Below are positions 43,728 to 55,435 of a stretch of 64,000 bases of DNA, piece after piece. The notes beneath the pieces were generated by a model. It ran no database searches and was not told the DNA's origin. It was given only the letters and a program-made list of their open reading frames with translations. The translations under genes were made by a program, and so were the position numbers. Origin of the DNA: Sodiomyces alkalinus F11 (lineage: Eukaryota; Ascomycota; Sordariomycetes; Glomerellales; Plectosphaerellaceae); the NCBI RefSeq assembly GCF_003711515.1, contig NW_021167079.1:5259234-5323233 (forward strand). Direction: 5' to 3'. The number at the start of each line of letters is the position of its first letter. Position 1 is the first letter of the stretch.

Positions 43728-44958
43728 ATGGACCCAGTTGAGGGTATCACGACTATCGCAAACCTGCGGGACGTTGGCAGGACCGTCAATTCTTTTCTGA
43801 ACCATAGGTGTGACACCGACTCGCTGCTTCGATGACCAGGAATTGCACTATCTTACCCCAGAGAACGCCCAGGCGCTTAAAAGAAGGCGTGCTCTATCGT
43901 GCTGCTAGACCAGGTACATGGCGATTTCCTGTTTCCGTTCTCGGCTCGTTCCTGACGTTCTGGACTGGTCTTCAGATGACGCATCCGTCTACGACGCAAC
44001 CCGTCTTCGGGAAGACCTGGGAATCAGATCTGTTATTGACCTTCGTACTGAGTATGTCCCCTCTTCCGGCTGCACTTGGACCGTAACTGATCGTGTCAGT
44101 ATATACTGGACCATTATTTCCGCTAACTAATACTGTCTAGGACTGAGCTTCTCAAGCAGGCCCAGAAGGGTCAAGAAGATCGTCGTGACGCTTCCGTTGA
44201 GAATGAACGGTTTCCGATTCCGATCCCAGGGTTGAGATACCGCCATGTCAGCGTCGCCGGCCGCGCACTGGAGCGCCACATGCTACGCCAGCTTTCATGG
44301 TGGAGTTTCATGTAAGCCCGTTCCCTCTTCTTTGCGACAAGCTCCCTTCCGCTGTGGGATGGGCCAAGTGACCTAGTTACTCTGACCTACCTCGTTCTAT
44401 TTTTTCTAGCAAAGTGATCTTCTGCTACCTCTTTGGGTATCGCATCCAGGGCCTTGCTATAATAGCCCGGGAAGTCCTGCGTCCGCGTGGACTGATTGGC
44501 ATGGCCTTAGACATGTTGGACCAATCCCAACAGGAAGTCGCCACGGTAGGTCGTCCATCGCGCTTCACTCGGAACTCACTTACTCAAAACGAGACTTCCA
44601 GGTCTTGAGATCCCTCCTCGAGCTGGATGGGTTACCAACGCTTATCCACTGCACCCAAGGCAAAGACAGGACGGGCCTCGTTATCGCACTCATCGTGATG
44701 ATCGTGGGAGTCCCTATGCCCGCTATCGAACATGATTACGCGCTAAGCGACGTGGGTCTTGTCCAGGACAAGAAACAGAGACTTGAGGAGCTCCGGGAGA
44801 TTGACTTGCCGGATGACTGGCACAGTACTGCTCCTGGCATGATCGCAGCCATTTCAGAACATCTAACTCATCGATACGGAGGCCTTAATTGCTATCTGGA
44901 CGCCATCGGGTTTGGACTAACCGAGAGGAGCCAACTACGTGAGCGAGTCTTATACTAG
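43728..44958 (+). CDS. Tyrosine phosphatase, Y_phosphatase3 family
   Basis: Cysteine-based protein (or phospholipid) phosphatase. Six exons: 43728-43807, 43873-43913, 43976-44051, 44141-44311, 44410-44545, 44602-44958, giving 286 residues. The order of family motifs is complete: NLRDVGRTVN at the start, EGVLYRAARPDDAS, GIRSVIDLRTE, and the P-loop LIHCTQGKDRTGLVIALIV with catalytic Cys and Arg (H-C-x5-R). The segment after it (DYALSDVGL) and the C-terminus match. Exons 2 and 3 are short (41 and 76 bases) but every phase closes and each junction falls inside a family motif. Substrate unknown. Its 3' end faces the methyltransferase gene at only 89 bases. Confidence 0.92.
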
Positions 44959-45047
44959 AGCTAGATCATCATTGTCGCCAGCGTAGATGCTTCTGGGGAG
45001 TTGCATAGCTGTGCCTGCCGTCACTTGCTTGATACGATGGATAATTG

Positions 45048-46355
45048 TTATTGGGATGGTTCCTCTCTTTTTCTAAATCGACCCTGCATCCAGCACCTGT
45101 ACATCTTGAGTTTGCGCGCCCGGTTGACGAGCAATCGCCTGTCGACACCGAGGAAGTCGATCTCGAAGCCTGGGTAGGGCTCGTCAGCTTCGTCCTCAAA
45201 CTTCCCGGTCCAGATGCACTCGAGTTCATCTTTCTCAAAGAAGTAAACTCGGGTGCCGTCGCCCCGCACGTAGAAGTTCTCGGCCATATATCGGCCCTTT
45301 TTGAACCTGACCTGCGCCAGATCCCCTCTTCCATAGTCTCGGAAGCAGACCTGGCCGCCAGGTTTGAGCAGGCGGTGGACATTGGAGGCGGCCTTTTTCC
45401 ATTGATTGGGCGCAAGGGCCGAGAATATGAATATTAGAATCGCGACATCAACCGAACCTTCCTGGAGGCCGGGAGGAAGCTCATCGCTCGTCACATCCCA
45501 TACGTCGGCTTGCATGAAGGCTTCGTTGTACTCGTCCTGACTTCGCATCACTTCAACCGCCTTTTTGGAATAATCGCAGGCATGCACTTTAAGTTGAGGG
45601 TTCTTGCTGTGTGCCAATATGGGGAAAGCCGTATTGCCAGCGCCAGCGCCGATCTCAAGAACTATCTTAGGACCAGCGTCATCCCTGGTTATGTCGCCAA
45701 GAACGGGAAATTCTTGCTGAAGCCACTTTCGGTTCTTGAAGAAATTGGCCGTGTTGTTTTTATAGAACAGGTCCCACATCCGGGCAGGATTTGTATTTAG
45801 TCTATCTGTAGAATCTCGTTAGTCCATAACCCATAGAGTGTATAGTCATGAGAACACTGAGAGAAGAGAGGTGTGGTGCATCAGATGGGAGCGAAAGACA
45901 AAAATTGCAAGTTTCATCACATTGATTCAGCTGAACTATGCGTAAAATGGGGAATCATCATATAACACCTGTGTTGTACTTCGACATTGCGAGTAGTTGA
46001 GGAAAGGCGAAGGGCAGAGAGGACACTCACTTTTATCAAACTCCGAAACGGGAGACTGACGCTGCATTTCATACTGCTCTTCGGCGAACCGTTTGAATGC
46101 ATCATCAGTCTCGACGTGGTCCCAGGCGTTATGTTGGAAAACATCGTCCTCTTCGGTGAGGTAGCGACTGCCAAACTGAGAGTGATCGACCCCCGAGTTA
46201 AATTGCTTCTGTTGAGCGCTGGAGTCATCAGAATGGATAGCAGACTGATTTTGAGCCTGATCTTTGGGCTGCGCGAGTTGCAGAGCAGCAGTTTGCTCGA
46301 CGAGGCCTTGCTCGCCTAGCGAGACGCCTGCTGCAAGCTCCAGCGGAGACCACAT
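45048..46355 (-). CDS. TRM140: METTL2/ABP140-type tRNA 3-methylcytidine methyltransferase
   Basis: AdoMet-dependent enzyme methylating C32 of certain tRNAs (Thr, Ser or Arg depending on lineage). Exons 46355-46031 and 45805-45048 give 360 residues. The N-terminal 110 are Gln/Asp-rich with HNAWDHVETDDAFKRFAEEQ, typical of the family. The domain then reads RMWDLFYKNNTANFFKNRKW, the AdoMet motif VLEIGAGAGNTAFPIL, HACDYSKKAVEVM, DVAILIFIFSALAPNQW and LKPGGQVCFRDYGRGDLAQV, ending RRLLVNRARKLKMYRCWMQG. The intron joins SEFDK to NRLNTNPAR in phase. Yeast ABP140 has an actin-binding N-terminus; none is apparent here. Confidence 0.92.
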
Positions 46356-46830
46356 AGTTGCAAAAGCTCAGACACTTGAGACTCGCTGGTCTAGAGAGAG
46401 AGAAACCCAAAATACGGATTCTTGGACGCTCTATCCTTGGCCACAGGGTTCAAAGTATTCTAGAGTGCAATGAGGTGCGGAACTCAAGAGAAGAAGAAAA
46501 AGCGTCGAACGAGATTCGGCAATTTTTATCTTCCAGAAGGCCCACTCCGACTGGATCCACAGACTAAATTGCGTGTCAGGGCTGATTGGTCATAGTGTAG
46601 TAAGTGGAAACAATGGATACGGGGCGTACCAACCCGGCTCTAGGATACTCCGGTCACCGATGTATCAGTGTACCTATGCCATGTCTTCACGGCAAGCTAG
46701 AGGTACGCAGCTCCATTCGTTCGAGTTATCTCATTGTCGATGAGATCAACAGCTGACACCCCATCCTCGATTCCAACTTCTAACATCTCGAACCCAACGC
46801 CATAATTGCACTCGGAACAGACACGAGAAG
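46356..46830. promoter_or_regulatory. Shared promoter region, METTL2-type gene (-) and EMC2 (+)
   Basis: 475 bases between divergent start codons. No specific sites recognised. Confidence 0.5.
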
Positions 46831-47987
46831 ATGGAACAATCTGTCGCTCGGCCACAGAGCGAACTGGCCCCGGGAGAGGTGCTGAAACTGGCTCAGCTAG
46901 CACCTTCGATATTACGGAATATTCCCAAGTCCTTCTCGTCGTCGCTACTGTTATCTTTGTTCTCAGCATCCGAAACGCCAGAGATATGGACCGCCTATGA
47001 GAACCTCCTCTTAGCATGCTGTCGAACGGGGGACATGGAGTCAGCCCGCGAGTTCTTGGAACGTCTTGTGTTACGATTCGGAAACGACAATGAACGAGTG
47101 TTGGCCTTCAAGGGGCTAGTCAAGGAAGCGGCAGCCGACAATCAGGGCGAACTCGTCCAGATTCTGAAAGAATACGAGACAATACTAGGGCCAACGACCA
47201 CGAATATTGTTGGTTGCCATTCCCAATGTACGATGACGAGAGGCTGACTTTTGGGGACAGCCTGTGGCGAAACGACGAGTGGCGCTATTGCGGTCCATGG
47301 GGAAAACATCAGAGGCTATCGAAGCGCTCAATGATCTTCTGGACTACTCTCCAACTGACGCCGAATCGTGGGCGGAACTCGCAGACATATACCTCTCTCA
47401 AGGACTTTATCCGCAGGCTATCTATTCTCTTGAGGAGGTATTGGTGTTGACTCCGAATGCCTGGAACGTTGGTCTTACCTCCTTCCCCGGAGAAAAATTC
47501 CGTTCACTCCTGACGAATTTTAGATACATGCCCGGCTGGGCGAGGTGCTCTATATGGCGGCTTCGAGTTCGGATACTTTGCGCCAAAAGCACCTGACCGA
47601 GTCTGTGAAGAGATTCTCCAGGAGTATCGAGCTCTGCGACGATTACATACGTGGATATTATGGTCTCAAATTGGTATTCAACCATCATCACCATCTCTCT
47701 CTCTGTGTTTCGCGTCCCTGTGATGATGGGTTCTGGCTGACAGTTCCTAGGCCACGGGCAAACTTTTGAAAGACCCCCCAAAGGTATCGATGCATGCCGA
47801 GTCAGGTGATTGGATACCGCCGGATACTACAACAACAGAAAAGCTCAACGAGCTGGCAACCAAGAAGCTTGCGGAGATAGTGCGGCGGAATCTAGCGGGC
47901 GAGCCGCTCTGGCAAGGCTATAAACCATCCGAAATCGCAGCGGCCCGAGAGCTGCTAGAGAAAGACTCTGCGGACCTTGTACGCTGA
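46831..47987 (+). CDS. EMC2: EMC2, ER membrane protein complex subunit 2
   Basis: Cytosolic TPR scaffold of the EMC insertase, which inserts tail-anchored and multispanning proteins into the ER. Four exons: 46831-47208, 47261-47467, 47524-47673, 47751-47987, giving 323 residues; all introns are in phase 0. TPR units are clear: EIWTAYENLLLACCRTGDME, VAKRRVALLRSMGKTSEAIE, and DAESWAELADIYLSQGLYPQ followed by AIYSLEEVLVLTPNAWN. Exon 3 starts IHARLGEVLYMAA, matching the family after that TPR. The C-terminus (LNELATKKLAEIVRR) is also typical. The donors of introns 1 and 2 are GTTGGT, less usual but supported by the protein. Confidence 0.93.
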
Positions 47988-50900
47988 GACGGCCATGACC
48001 GTTGGCGACTGGATGTTGGAAGACCTAGTAGTCCAGTGACACCAATTTCATGTTGTCAATCCTGCCCCTCTTATGCAATGGCGGGTAATCGACCGCACCT
48101 GCGCGTTAACGAGCGTATCAAGAGAGGCGATGTTTGAAATGGGATGCGAGTTGGAGGCGCCGGTCTGCAGATAGGAGCTTGATACGTCTCCCGGTTGTCT
48201 CGGGGGGTTCTCGTTCGACTGGCGGAGTGCTTGGAGATCGAGTTGGCTTTGACAGCTGCCTAGACTGGGGCCCGCCTAATCTGTCGAAGTTCCTCCGACT
48301 GGTTGCCACTGGACGAATGGGAAGGGTGTAGTTGAAAACGCGTCGACTCCCGAAGACTGCATTTAGGGATGTAGAGTGTCGTCATACGGAACAGAGGCGG
48401 AGCGGAAATTGGGCAGAAAAGGCTTGCATCGGGCAGGCATCAGGCCTTGCAATTGGGTTTCACCGCGCTAATCAGGGAACCTTGACCCATCGGCAAAATT
48501 TTCTTGTTGCATTCTCTCGTTGCTCTAACGTACTGACGGCTCGTTTTGGTTGTTTTGGTCTACTGACAAGGAGTCGTACGAAATAATTACGGAGTAAACT
48601 CGATTCTTGTCGTACGCCCCGTTTATGAGCCTCTGGACGAGTTGGTACGAGATGGCGGTGGAAAGAGCCGGGTTGATGGCCCACGCGTGAGCTGGCAGTG
48701 AGTCATCCCTATCTGCCAACGCAGCGAGTTGATTGAACTCACCAGCCCCGGGCTCAGGTTTCCCAGAGCCGGGTAACCAGTTCATGGATTTTTGCGGCAT
48801 CGGGCGAAGCTTTGTGGATCAGAAATAATTTCTTTTTTACAATCAATCCATTTGAAGACGCAATGCAAGGGAAACAAACGACGAGAGTCGGAGATTGAAG
48901 GACTAAACAGGGACTCTCGACGAAATATATATCGGTGCAACATCTGGCCTAGTTATTTTACAGATTTCACCCGATGATAATTGTTTTAGTCAACCGCATT
49001 TAAACCTTGGACAGATCCCCAGCTGTCGAGTCGTCACTAAGCAAGAAAAAGACAGCAGCAGTGAGCGCTGGACCACCAGAAACGATTTGTTGCTCTCTCC
49101 AACCTCGCCACGTTGAAAACCATGTTGCGTCGCCTCAAACCCCTGAGAACACCATCAAACGACAAAGCAATACCATCTTAACCCACGCTACAATTGGAAA
49201 AATCCCCCATTAGCCTCGTCTCATCGACTGTGAGAAGCGTAACCCCATATCCCCCGCTACTAGAGGTAGCCAACTAGGAACCCCTTCCCAATACTGAATC
49301 ATTGCCTTCTACCTAGGCTTACAGGCAGCGAACATCTCATCCAAACTAAACTTCCCTTGCATTACAGCCAGCTGCACGAGACAGAAGCTAGAGACAGCTC
49401 TAGGCCCTAGGGATAACACCAAACCCAGGATCAATAATCACGAAGAAGTTGCCTGAAGCAGAGTAACCCTAGCTGGGTATTGTTAACGGCTGCAAGAAGA
49501 TCCAAAAATCGGTACTTCCACCACATTCCACTCCATCCAATACTGTCAGGTTAGCCGCTGCGTTGGCTGTTATCGTGTCCAGTCATCTCCTGGGCTCACC
49601 ACGGCAACCGGCCAAAACCCGTGACCTACCTTCGGGGTACCTACTAGGTATCTTACGGTAGAGCCTAGCTTGGTTCGGTACTTACGAAGTACGAGTCGTG
49701 CACCTGGACCTTCCTGCAGCAGCTTGCAGACGACCAGCTAGGCCCGTCACTGCAATAATAACACGAAGTAATTACACAGCCGCTTTTTGGGGCCCTTCCT
49801 CATATCCGACATACTGCTAGGTACGACAAAGGGAAAAACAGCCTGTCTAGGCACAGAGTGGTTCTGTGTTTCTCTGCGTCTGGCCTCCTCTAGATGCCGT
49901 GGTCCTCTTCATCCCGCGAAATACCAACGAGACAACGTATAACCAAGAACACACACAGCGGACGACGGACAGCAGAGACATCCGTCAACACCAACACGGC
50001 TACTCCGTATATTCGAGCAGCGTCTCTCCCGGAAAGACACCGAGAGGTGTGTTAAAAGAACGAGCAAGTGTGGCCATTAAAGAGACCAACAAGGCCCGTC
50101 CCGCCACCACGGCTTCTGCCGACTTGAAAAGACCATCCGAGTTTATCATCATCTGGAACTGGACACGCCAAGACGAAATCACTGGCTCTCCAGCCGATAC
50201 TGTTTCGAGGTGCGTACCTCCAGCTTCATTCTGTCTCCTTTTTATCCCTTCGAATGTGTTATCTGGATTGTCTGGCTTTATAAGCGGGCGGATTGCCCTG
50301 AGTGACTTATTGTCATTGTTTCTGAAAGCGCCATTTGAGGAAAGACTAGATGCCAATCCCTGGTGTTCTGGACAGGCCCAAGTGGGTAACAAAAGCTGAG
50401 CGCAGCGACAGAAAGTTCGAGGGCCAAAGGGAGCCGGGGTGGCCATTCAACATGGTTAGGTGCCGAGACACGGAACTTCAGATTTCCAAATGGAGGGGCA
50501 GGGGTACCCATCCTTTCATTGCGTTTCGTTCTCTCAGCGAGCCTATCCTACCGAGAGGGGTTGCTGGTCCAGGACGCGACGCAACGTTCTCCGTCCGATT
50601 CATATAAACCGATTGCTTGCCAAAAGTGGTCGACCATTTGTTGTTCATCGTCGTCTCTGACTCCCCTCCACGACCGCTTCCCGTCTCATGCCGCCCTGGC
50701 AAAGACCATCCCACATCTGGCATCCGGCATTCATATTTTCCACGTTTCTCTTAATTCAATCTGCAGCGTCTCACAACATCTCGTACCTTGACTGACAAAA
50801 CAATTATTTTACATGACAGACCAATCCCGTCGAGTTCCCGGTTCCTCGGTCTCCCGTTTAAACAAAGGCCCCCCATTACCCACTCACTCACCTCTACAAC

Positions 50901-51626
50901 CCCGCCTATCTGTACCATCGTCACCGCCTTCGCTCTCCACGTTTGTTCCCCGGTCATTCTGTACCTTACGGAGGACGAAAGTAGGTACTTCAGTACCTGC
51001 TCGTAAGACCTCCCGAGAGAGTGCAGAACGCACTGCTTCTTCCAGCCTGCTGTTTCATGTCGGATTATTACATACCTGAGGTGTATCGCCGCCTTGCCAG
51101 GCGGTTTTGATCCGCGATCGCTGCCCAGCTGCACCGAATACCCTCCTTCCTTTTTTTCTTCTTCTTCCACTTTCCTCCCTCTCCTCATCGCCGACCAAAT
51201 CCAACCGAACCCCATTTTCAGGCCAGCAGCACCACTTGACCACCAGATCACCGTACAGCAAAAAGGATAAACCGACCCACCTTCGGATCCCTCTTCCAAC
51301 ACTCCTCACCCCCAGTACTTCGCTGGTGTCCCTTATTTTCCGACTGTCAATCTCCAAAGGGTGCTTCGATACTTCATCAAGCCCTTAACTAGCTTCTGAA
51401 CACATACCTTGTGCTTGCTTGCTGTTCTTGGCCGACTTTGAACCTTTGCACAATCAATCCACACAATCGAACTCTCGGACAGGACGGGATAACTTGGCTC
51501 GTTATTGTCTCGTAGGAAAGGTCACCCTTTCCCTTTTTTTTTCCCTCTTCTTTTTCTTTCAGTCACATCCTTTGCTCTGACTTCTTTTACGGGATTGTCA
51601 CGAGTAAAGGAGATACAGAAGTCCCC
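47988..51626. other. Gene-free 3.6 kb stretch upstream of the ULD gene
   Basis: No convincing gene. The open frames 50446-50000 (-), 49866-50399 (+) and 51302-50751 (-) have no domain or splice support. AGGTAC motifs at 49638-49690 and 50960-50998; TACTCCGTA near 50003. Pyrimidine-rich tracts at 51145-51185 and 51528-51560 suggest a long promoter and 5' leader for the downstream gene. Confidence 0.45.
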
Positions 51627-53953
51627 ATGTCGTAAGTTTCATCTTACGCTTTCCTCCCCCACCTCTGTCGAGTGTGGTGTGTGTCTGTGTGTGTTAACGG
51701 CATTTTCTCTCTCAAGGCGACGACATCCCACCATAAGACAAAGCTCCGGCTACGCGTCGCGACCCATCTCGTACAGCGAAGAGGAAGATTACTCTTCTCA
51801 CCCCTACAGCCAAGAGGATAGCTCCTCCGCAGAGTGGGCGGAGACATACGACGAACTCGACCCCGACGACTCTGCCTCGGCCGGCAACGGACGACCCTAC
51901 CGCTCAGCATCTCATTCCCGTTCCCGCTCCCGCTCTCGCTCTCGCCGGCCACCCCCGCGCCACCACGTCTTACCCCCTCGTCAGTCCATGCCATATCGCA
52001 CCGCACCGCCCCCACCACCCGACAGCGTGGATCCGGCCGAGGAATACGGGCCTTATCCTGGCCACGGTGGCTACGGGCCTCCTGGAGGCTACTTTGGCTC
52101 CAGAGGCCCTCCTCCACCAGCTGGACCGCCCGGTTACCCTCAAAGCCATGCAGGGGGCTACATGCCGAGCCCTTACGGGCCTAGCAATCAGACAATGGTC
52201 CCCTACTCAAACTACCCAGGCAACCCGTTTTCACCGCACGCCAACGGCAGTGGGCAGAGCTATTTTGGTGCAGAACCAAGGGGTCCGTATGACATGATGC
52301 CGTATCAACAACCGGGCTACTACGGTGGCCCGCCCGGTCCGACCGGCCCCGCAGGGTATCCCATTGCCCCTCATTTGCAGCAATACATGTATCACTCCCC
52401 GCCCCCACCGCCTGCCACCGAGGCCCCCGCTCCCCCGAAAACGCCAGCCCCGCCAGAGCCTCCGAAGCCAGATCCAGAAAAGCAACGAATGTTACTCCAG
52501 CTCAAGGCATTCCAGGAGGAACAGGCTAAAAAGGACGAGGAAGAGAGGAGGAGAGAATTTGAAGAACGAATCCGAAGGGAGACCGAAGACCAAATCAGGA
52601 TTCGGGAAGAAGCCCGTAGGAAAGCTACCGAGGAGGCGAAGAAAGAGTTTGAGATAGCCAAGGCGGAGGCCGAGAGGGCTGCACGGGAGAAGATGGAGGC
52701 AGAGCGCAAGGCCGAGGCCGAGCAGGCTAGGCTGCACGCAGAAACCATGGCTCGCATCGAACGGGAGGCTCGGGAGAAGTACGAAGCGGAGTTGAAAGCG
52801 GCCGAGGAACGGAAGAAGCGCGAAGAGGAAGCCCGGGCGGCGGCCGAGGTTGCAGCACGGGCCAAGTTTGAAGCACAACTCAAGGCGGAAGCCGAGGCCA
52901 GAGCTGCCGCCGCGGCTGAGGCAGAAGCAAAAAGGAGGTGGGAAGAGGAAACCAAGGCAAAGGCAGAGGCAGAGGCCCGAGTCAAGCTCGAAGCTGAGGC
53001 CAAGGCCGCCGGGGAGGCTGCAGCCGCAGCTGCGGCGGCGGCGGCGGCGGCGGAAGAAGCAAAGAAGAGGTGGGAAGAGGAAACCAAGGCAAAGGCAGAG
53101 GCCGAGGCCCGAGCCAAGCTCGAAGCTGAGGCCAAGGCCGCTGAGGACGCTGCAGCCGCAGCTGCTGAGAAAAAGAAGGAGGAGGATGCCATGAAGAAGA
53201 AGGCTGCCGAGGAAGCCAGAATCAAATTTGAAGCCGAGTCCAAGAAGAGCAAAGACAAGGCGCCCATCAAGTTCAAGGATGCAGTGGGCAGGAAGTTTAG
53301 CTTCCCTTTCCACCTGTGCGCCAAGTGGGAAGTATGTTATGATGCTCATCCCCTTCTGTCTTTTGTTTCTTTTTTCTGTTCCCCCCGGCAATATGCTAAC
53401 AAAGAACCCCAGGATATGCAAGGACTTATCAAGCAGGCCTTCCTACATGTCGACATCATCGGACCCCAGGTCCAGCAGGGCCATTATGATTTGATCGGTC
53501 CAAATGGGGAGATCATCCTCCCGCAGGTTTGGGATAAGGTCCTCGAACCCGACTGGACGATCGAGATGCGCATGTGGCCCGAGAACAAGATGGCGCAGCA
53601 CCACCACAGCATGCAGCATGCAGCCTTCATGAGAGCTGGAGGGCGAGACCTGCCCGAAGCCCTGCGCGCAAAGTTGGCGGCCCAGATGGCAGCGGGACGC
53701 GTGCCTCCTCCGGGTGTTCGCCCTGGGGGTGGCGCCGTTCCTGGCGGAGCGCCTCCACCGCCACCGTTCCATGCGCCACCCGGCCGTGGGGCACCAGCCG
53801 GCGTCCATGTTGTTCACGCGGAACCCAAAAAGAAGCCCAAGGCCAATGGCGCGGTGCTGAGTTGGATGGCAGGGAAACCGGTCAAGAAGAAGTGAGTGGC
53901 CTCTCTGCTTCCTTGGGTTACAATACTGACTTCTTCTAAGGTCCAAGAAATAG
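51627..53953 (+). CDS. Coiled-coil protein with ubiquitin-like (ULD) domain
   Basis: Four exons: 51627-51631, 51717-53331, 53413-53891, 53941-53953, giving 703 residues. Order of parts: Ser/Arg-rich N-terminus (ASHSRSRSRSRSRRPPP); a Pro/Gly/Tyr-rich region; a 250-residue charged coiled coil rich in Ala, Glu and Lys (residues about 265-515) with two near-identical blocks around RRWEEETKAKAEAEAR and KRWEEETKAKAEAEAR; then a ubiquitin-like fold known from fungal proteins (IKFKDAVGRKFSFPFHLCAK, then DMQGLIKQAFLHVDIIGPQV and GEIILPQVWDKVLEPDW). A Pro/Gly-rich tail ends in Lys. The first exon has 5 bases (ATGTC) and the last 13. If the last intron is retained, translation stops at once, losing only SKK. 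No known function; the ULD suggests protein binding. Confidence 0.85.
52918..53172 (+). repeat. Internal tandem duplication in the ULD-protein coiled coil
   Basis: Two blocks of about 120 bases, at roughly 52930-53040 and 53060-53165, share long identical stretches (for example GTGGGAAGAGGAAACCAAGG), separated by GCG/GCA alanine codons that encode 12 Ala. It is a recent in-frame duplication. Confidence 0.85.
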
Positions 53954-54670
53954 CCGGTGTAAACGGAGCTTGTATTTCGGGGTTTCCGGGTGGCCTACAG
54001 TGATTTGTTTTGATTACCAACCTTGTTAGCGGCATGTTTGACTGGGCTTTTTCTTTGAAACTTCCTTGTCGCATACCCATGATACCTTGCTGCGTTTTCT
54101 CCTCCACATTTCCAGCCCCCTTTCTTTCTTCTTCTTCTTTTTTCTTTTCCTTTTCTTCTCCCCCTTTTTTGCTTTGTTGATTGCGCAGCTACATGCATTC
54201 GGCGCCCTATATCACCACTTCACGTCTATAATGCATGAATGCTGGGAGTCTTGGGCATCTAGCTGGCTCTTTGGGTAGGATGGGTACGAAACGGGTGAAT
54301 GGACCCAAGACACTCTCGTTGGATTACCGCTTCAGTGGCACGATGTATCCCTTGTGGAATACGGTTATTTTTCGGACAGGAATGGTCTGCTTGGTTTCAA
54401 GTTGATTATGGCGCAGCGAAGCGTGGGAGAGGACCGTGGAAGAGACTGCTATTTCTGGCTAGGAAGCGTTGTCTATGAGATGTCTTATTTTTCATGTCCT
54501 TTTTTCTTTGTTTCCCTAACATTTTTCTCTTATACATTATGTACGAAGGTCTAGAATTGTGCGGGGTTGCTTCGGTATAAACACAGTCGTCTGTCTGTTT
54601 ATGTCTGCACCGGTGTCTATTTTCGTCTTGTTGTCAGTTTTGAGGACCAATTCAATCCTCCTGCCGTCTT
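53954..54670. other. Convergent 3' region of ULD gene and COQ10
   Basis: 717 bases. A pyrimidine-rich block (54120-54170) lies in the likely 3' UTR of the ULD gene. No gene supported. Confidence 0.5.
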
Positions 54671-55435
54671 TCAAATATTCCCGTTAAGTGTAAGGGACGA
54701 TCTTGGCGCCCCAAGCATCCACCTCGCGCGCTTCTCGAACGCCTCAACCATGACGCCGGCCACCTTGTCAGATACGGCTGCGCTCACGGCCGAATACAGC
54801 GGATTGGCGAACTGAAAGCGGATGACGAGGTCGACCTTGGTAGCGGCGGTGCCCTCGTTCCCCGCTGCCGTCATGTTGTGTTCGAGTGGCTGCACCGTCC
54901 ACCGCGTCACGAGGCTCTTGAAGACGGCGCCGCCGGGGTGGTCGCCCGTCCCGTCGATCTCGGCTCCGCTGACGGCTTCGACGCTCTGACCGGGTACGCA
55001 GCGCAGGCGGCTTGTGAAGGTCTCTTCGAAGCCGCCCCAGCCGACGCGGAGGTCAGCTTGCGCCGGACAGGGTCGGGAGTTTGGATCGTCGGGCGACTGT
55101 CCCGGCGGTGGTGTCGTCCAGCGGGTGACGCGTGAGTGGGAGCAGTAGGGGACGAAGGTGGAGTAGGAGTCGACGTCGGATATGAGGGTGTAGAGGTCTG
55201 CGGTCGGGTAGGAGAGGATGCGGCTGGCGGTCAAGGTCTGAGGAGGGGCGGAGGGGAGGTCGGGAAGGGTGAAGAACGGGCGGCGGCTATGCGTCGTGCG
55301 CGGAGCGGCATGGCGGAGGGTTGTGGTGGCGGTCGTTGCGCCTCGAAATAGAAAGGAGGGTGTCGTGCACGGCGCCAGGGAGGAGAGGGCGTGCGTTAGG
55401 GGAGTGGCGAGGCGGGAAACGGATCGCCGCGACAT
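54671..55435 (-). CDS. COQ10: COQ10, coenzyme Q-binding START-domain protein
   Basis: Mitochondrial lipid-binding protein that delivers or chaperones ubiquinone for respiration. Single exon, 254 residues. The first 55 residues are a presequence rich in Ser, Thr and Arg (MSRRSVSRLATPLTHALSSL). The START-like domain follows: ADLYTLISDVDSYSTFVPYC, SRVTRW, ADLRVGWGGFEETFTSRL, and KVDLVIRFQFANPLYSAVSA with VMVEAFEKRA at the end, all family hallmarks. A 40-residue insert (PPPGQSPDDPNSRPCPAQ) between strands is usual in filamentous ascomycetes. Divergent from the AP-3 delta gene. Confidence 0.93.
   Translation of the reverse strand: MSRRSVSRLATPLTHALSSLAPCTTPSFLFRGATTATTTLRHAAPRTTHSRRPFFTLPDLPSAPPQTLTASRILSYPTADLYTLISDVDSYSTFVPYCSHSRVTRWTTPPPGQSPDDPNSRPCPAQADLRVGWGGFEETFTSRLRCVPGQSVEAVSGAEIDGTGDHPGGAVFKSLVTRWTVQPLEHNMTAAGNEGTAATKVDLVIRFQFANPLYSAVSAAVSDKVAGVMVEAFEKRARWMLGAPRSSLTLNGNI

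Noticed and set aside
50000..50446. 148-codon minus-strand frame in the 3.6 kb gene-free region
   Set aside because: No family resemblance; overlapping frames of similar length exist on the other strand.
52392..53421. Two antisense frames of about 310 codons opposite the coiled-coil region
   Set aside because: Shadow of the Ala/Glu/Lys-rich sense repeat; the products are Ser/Ala or Leu/Gly low-complexity sequence.
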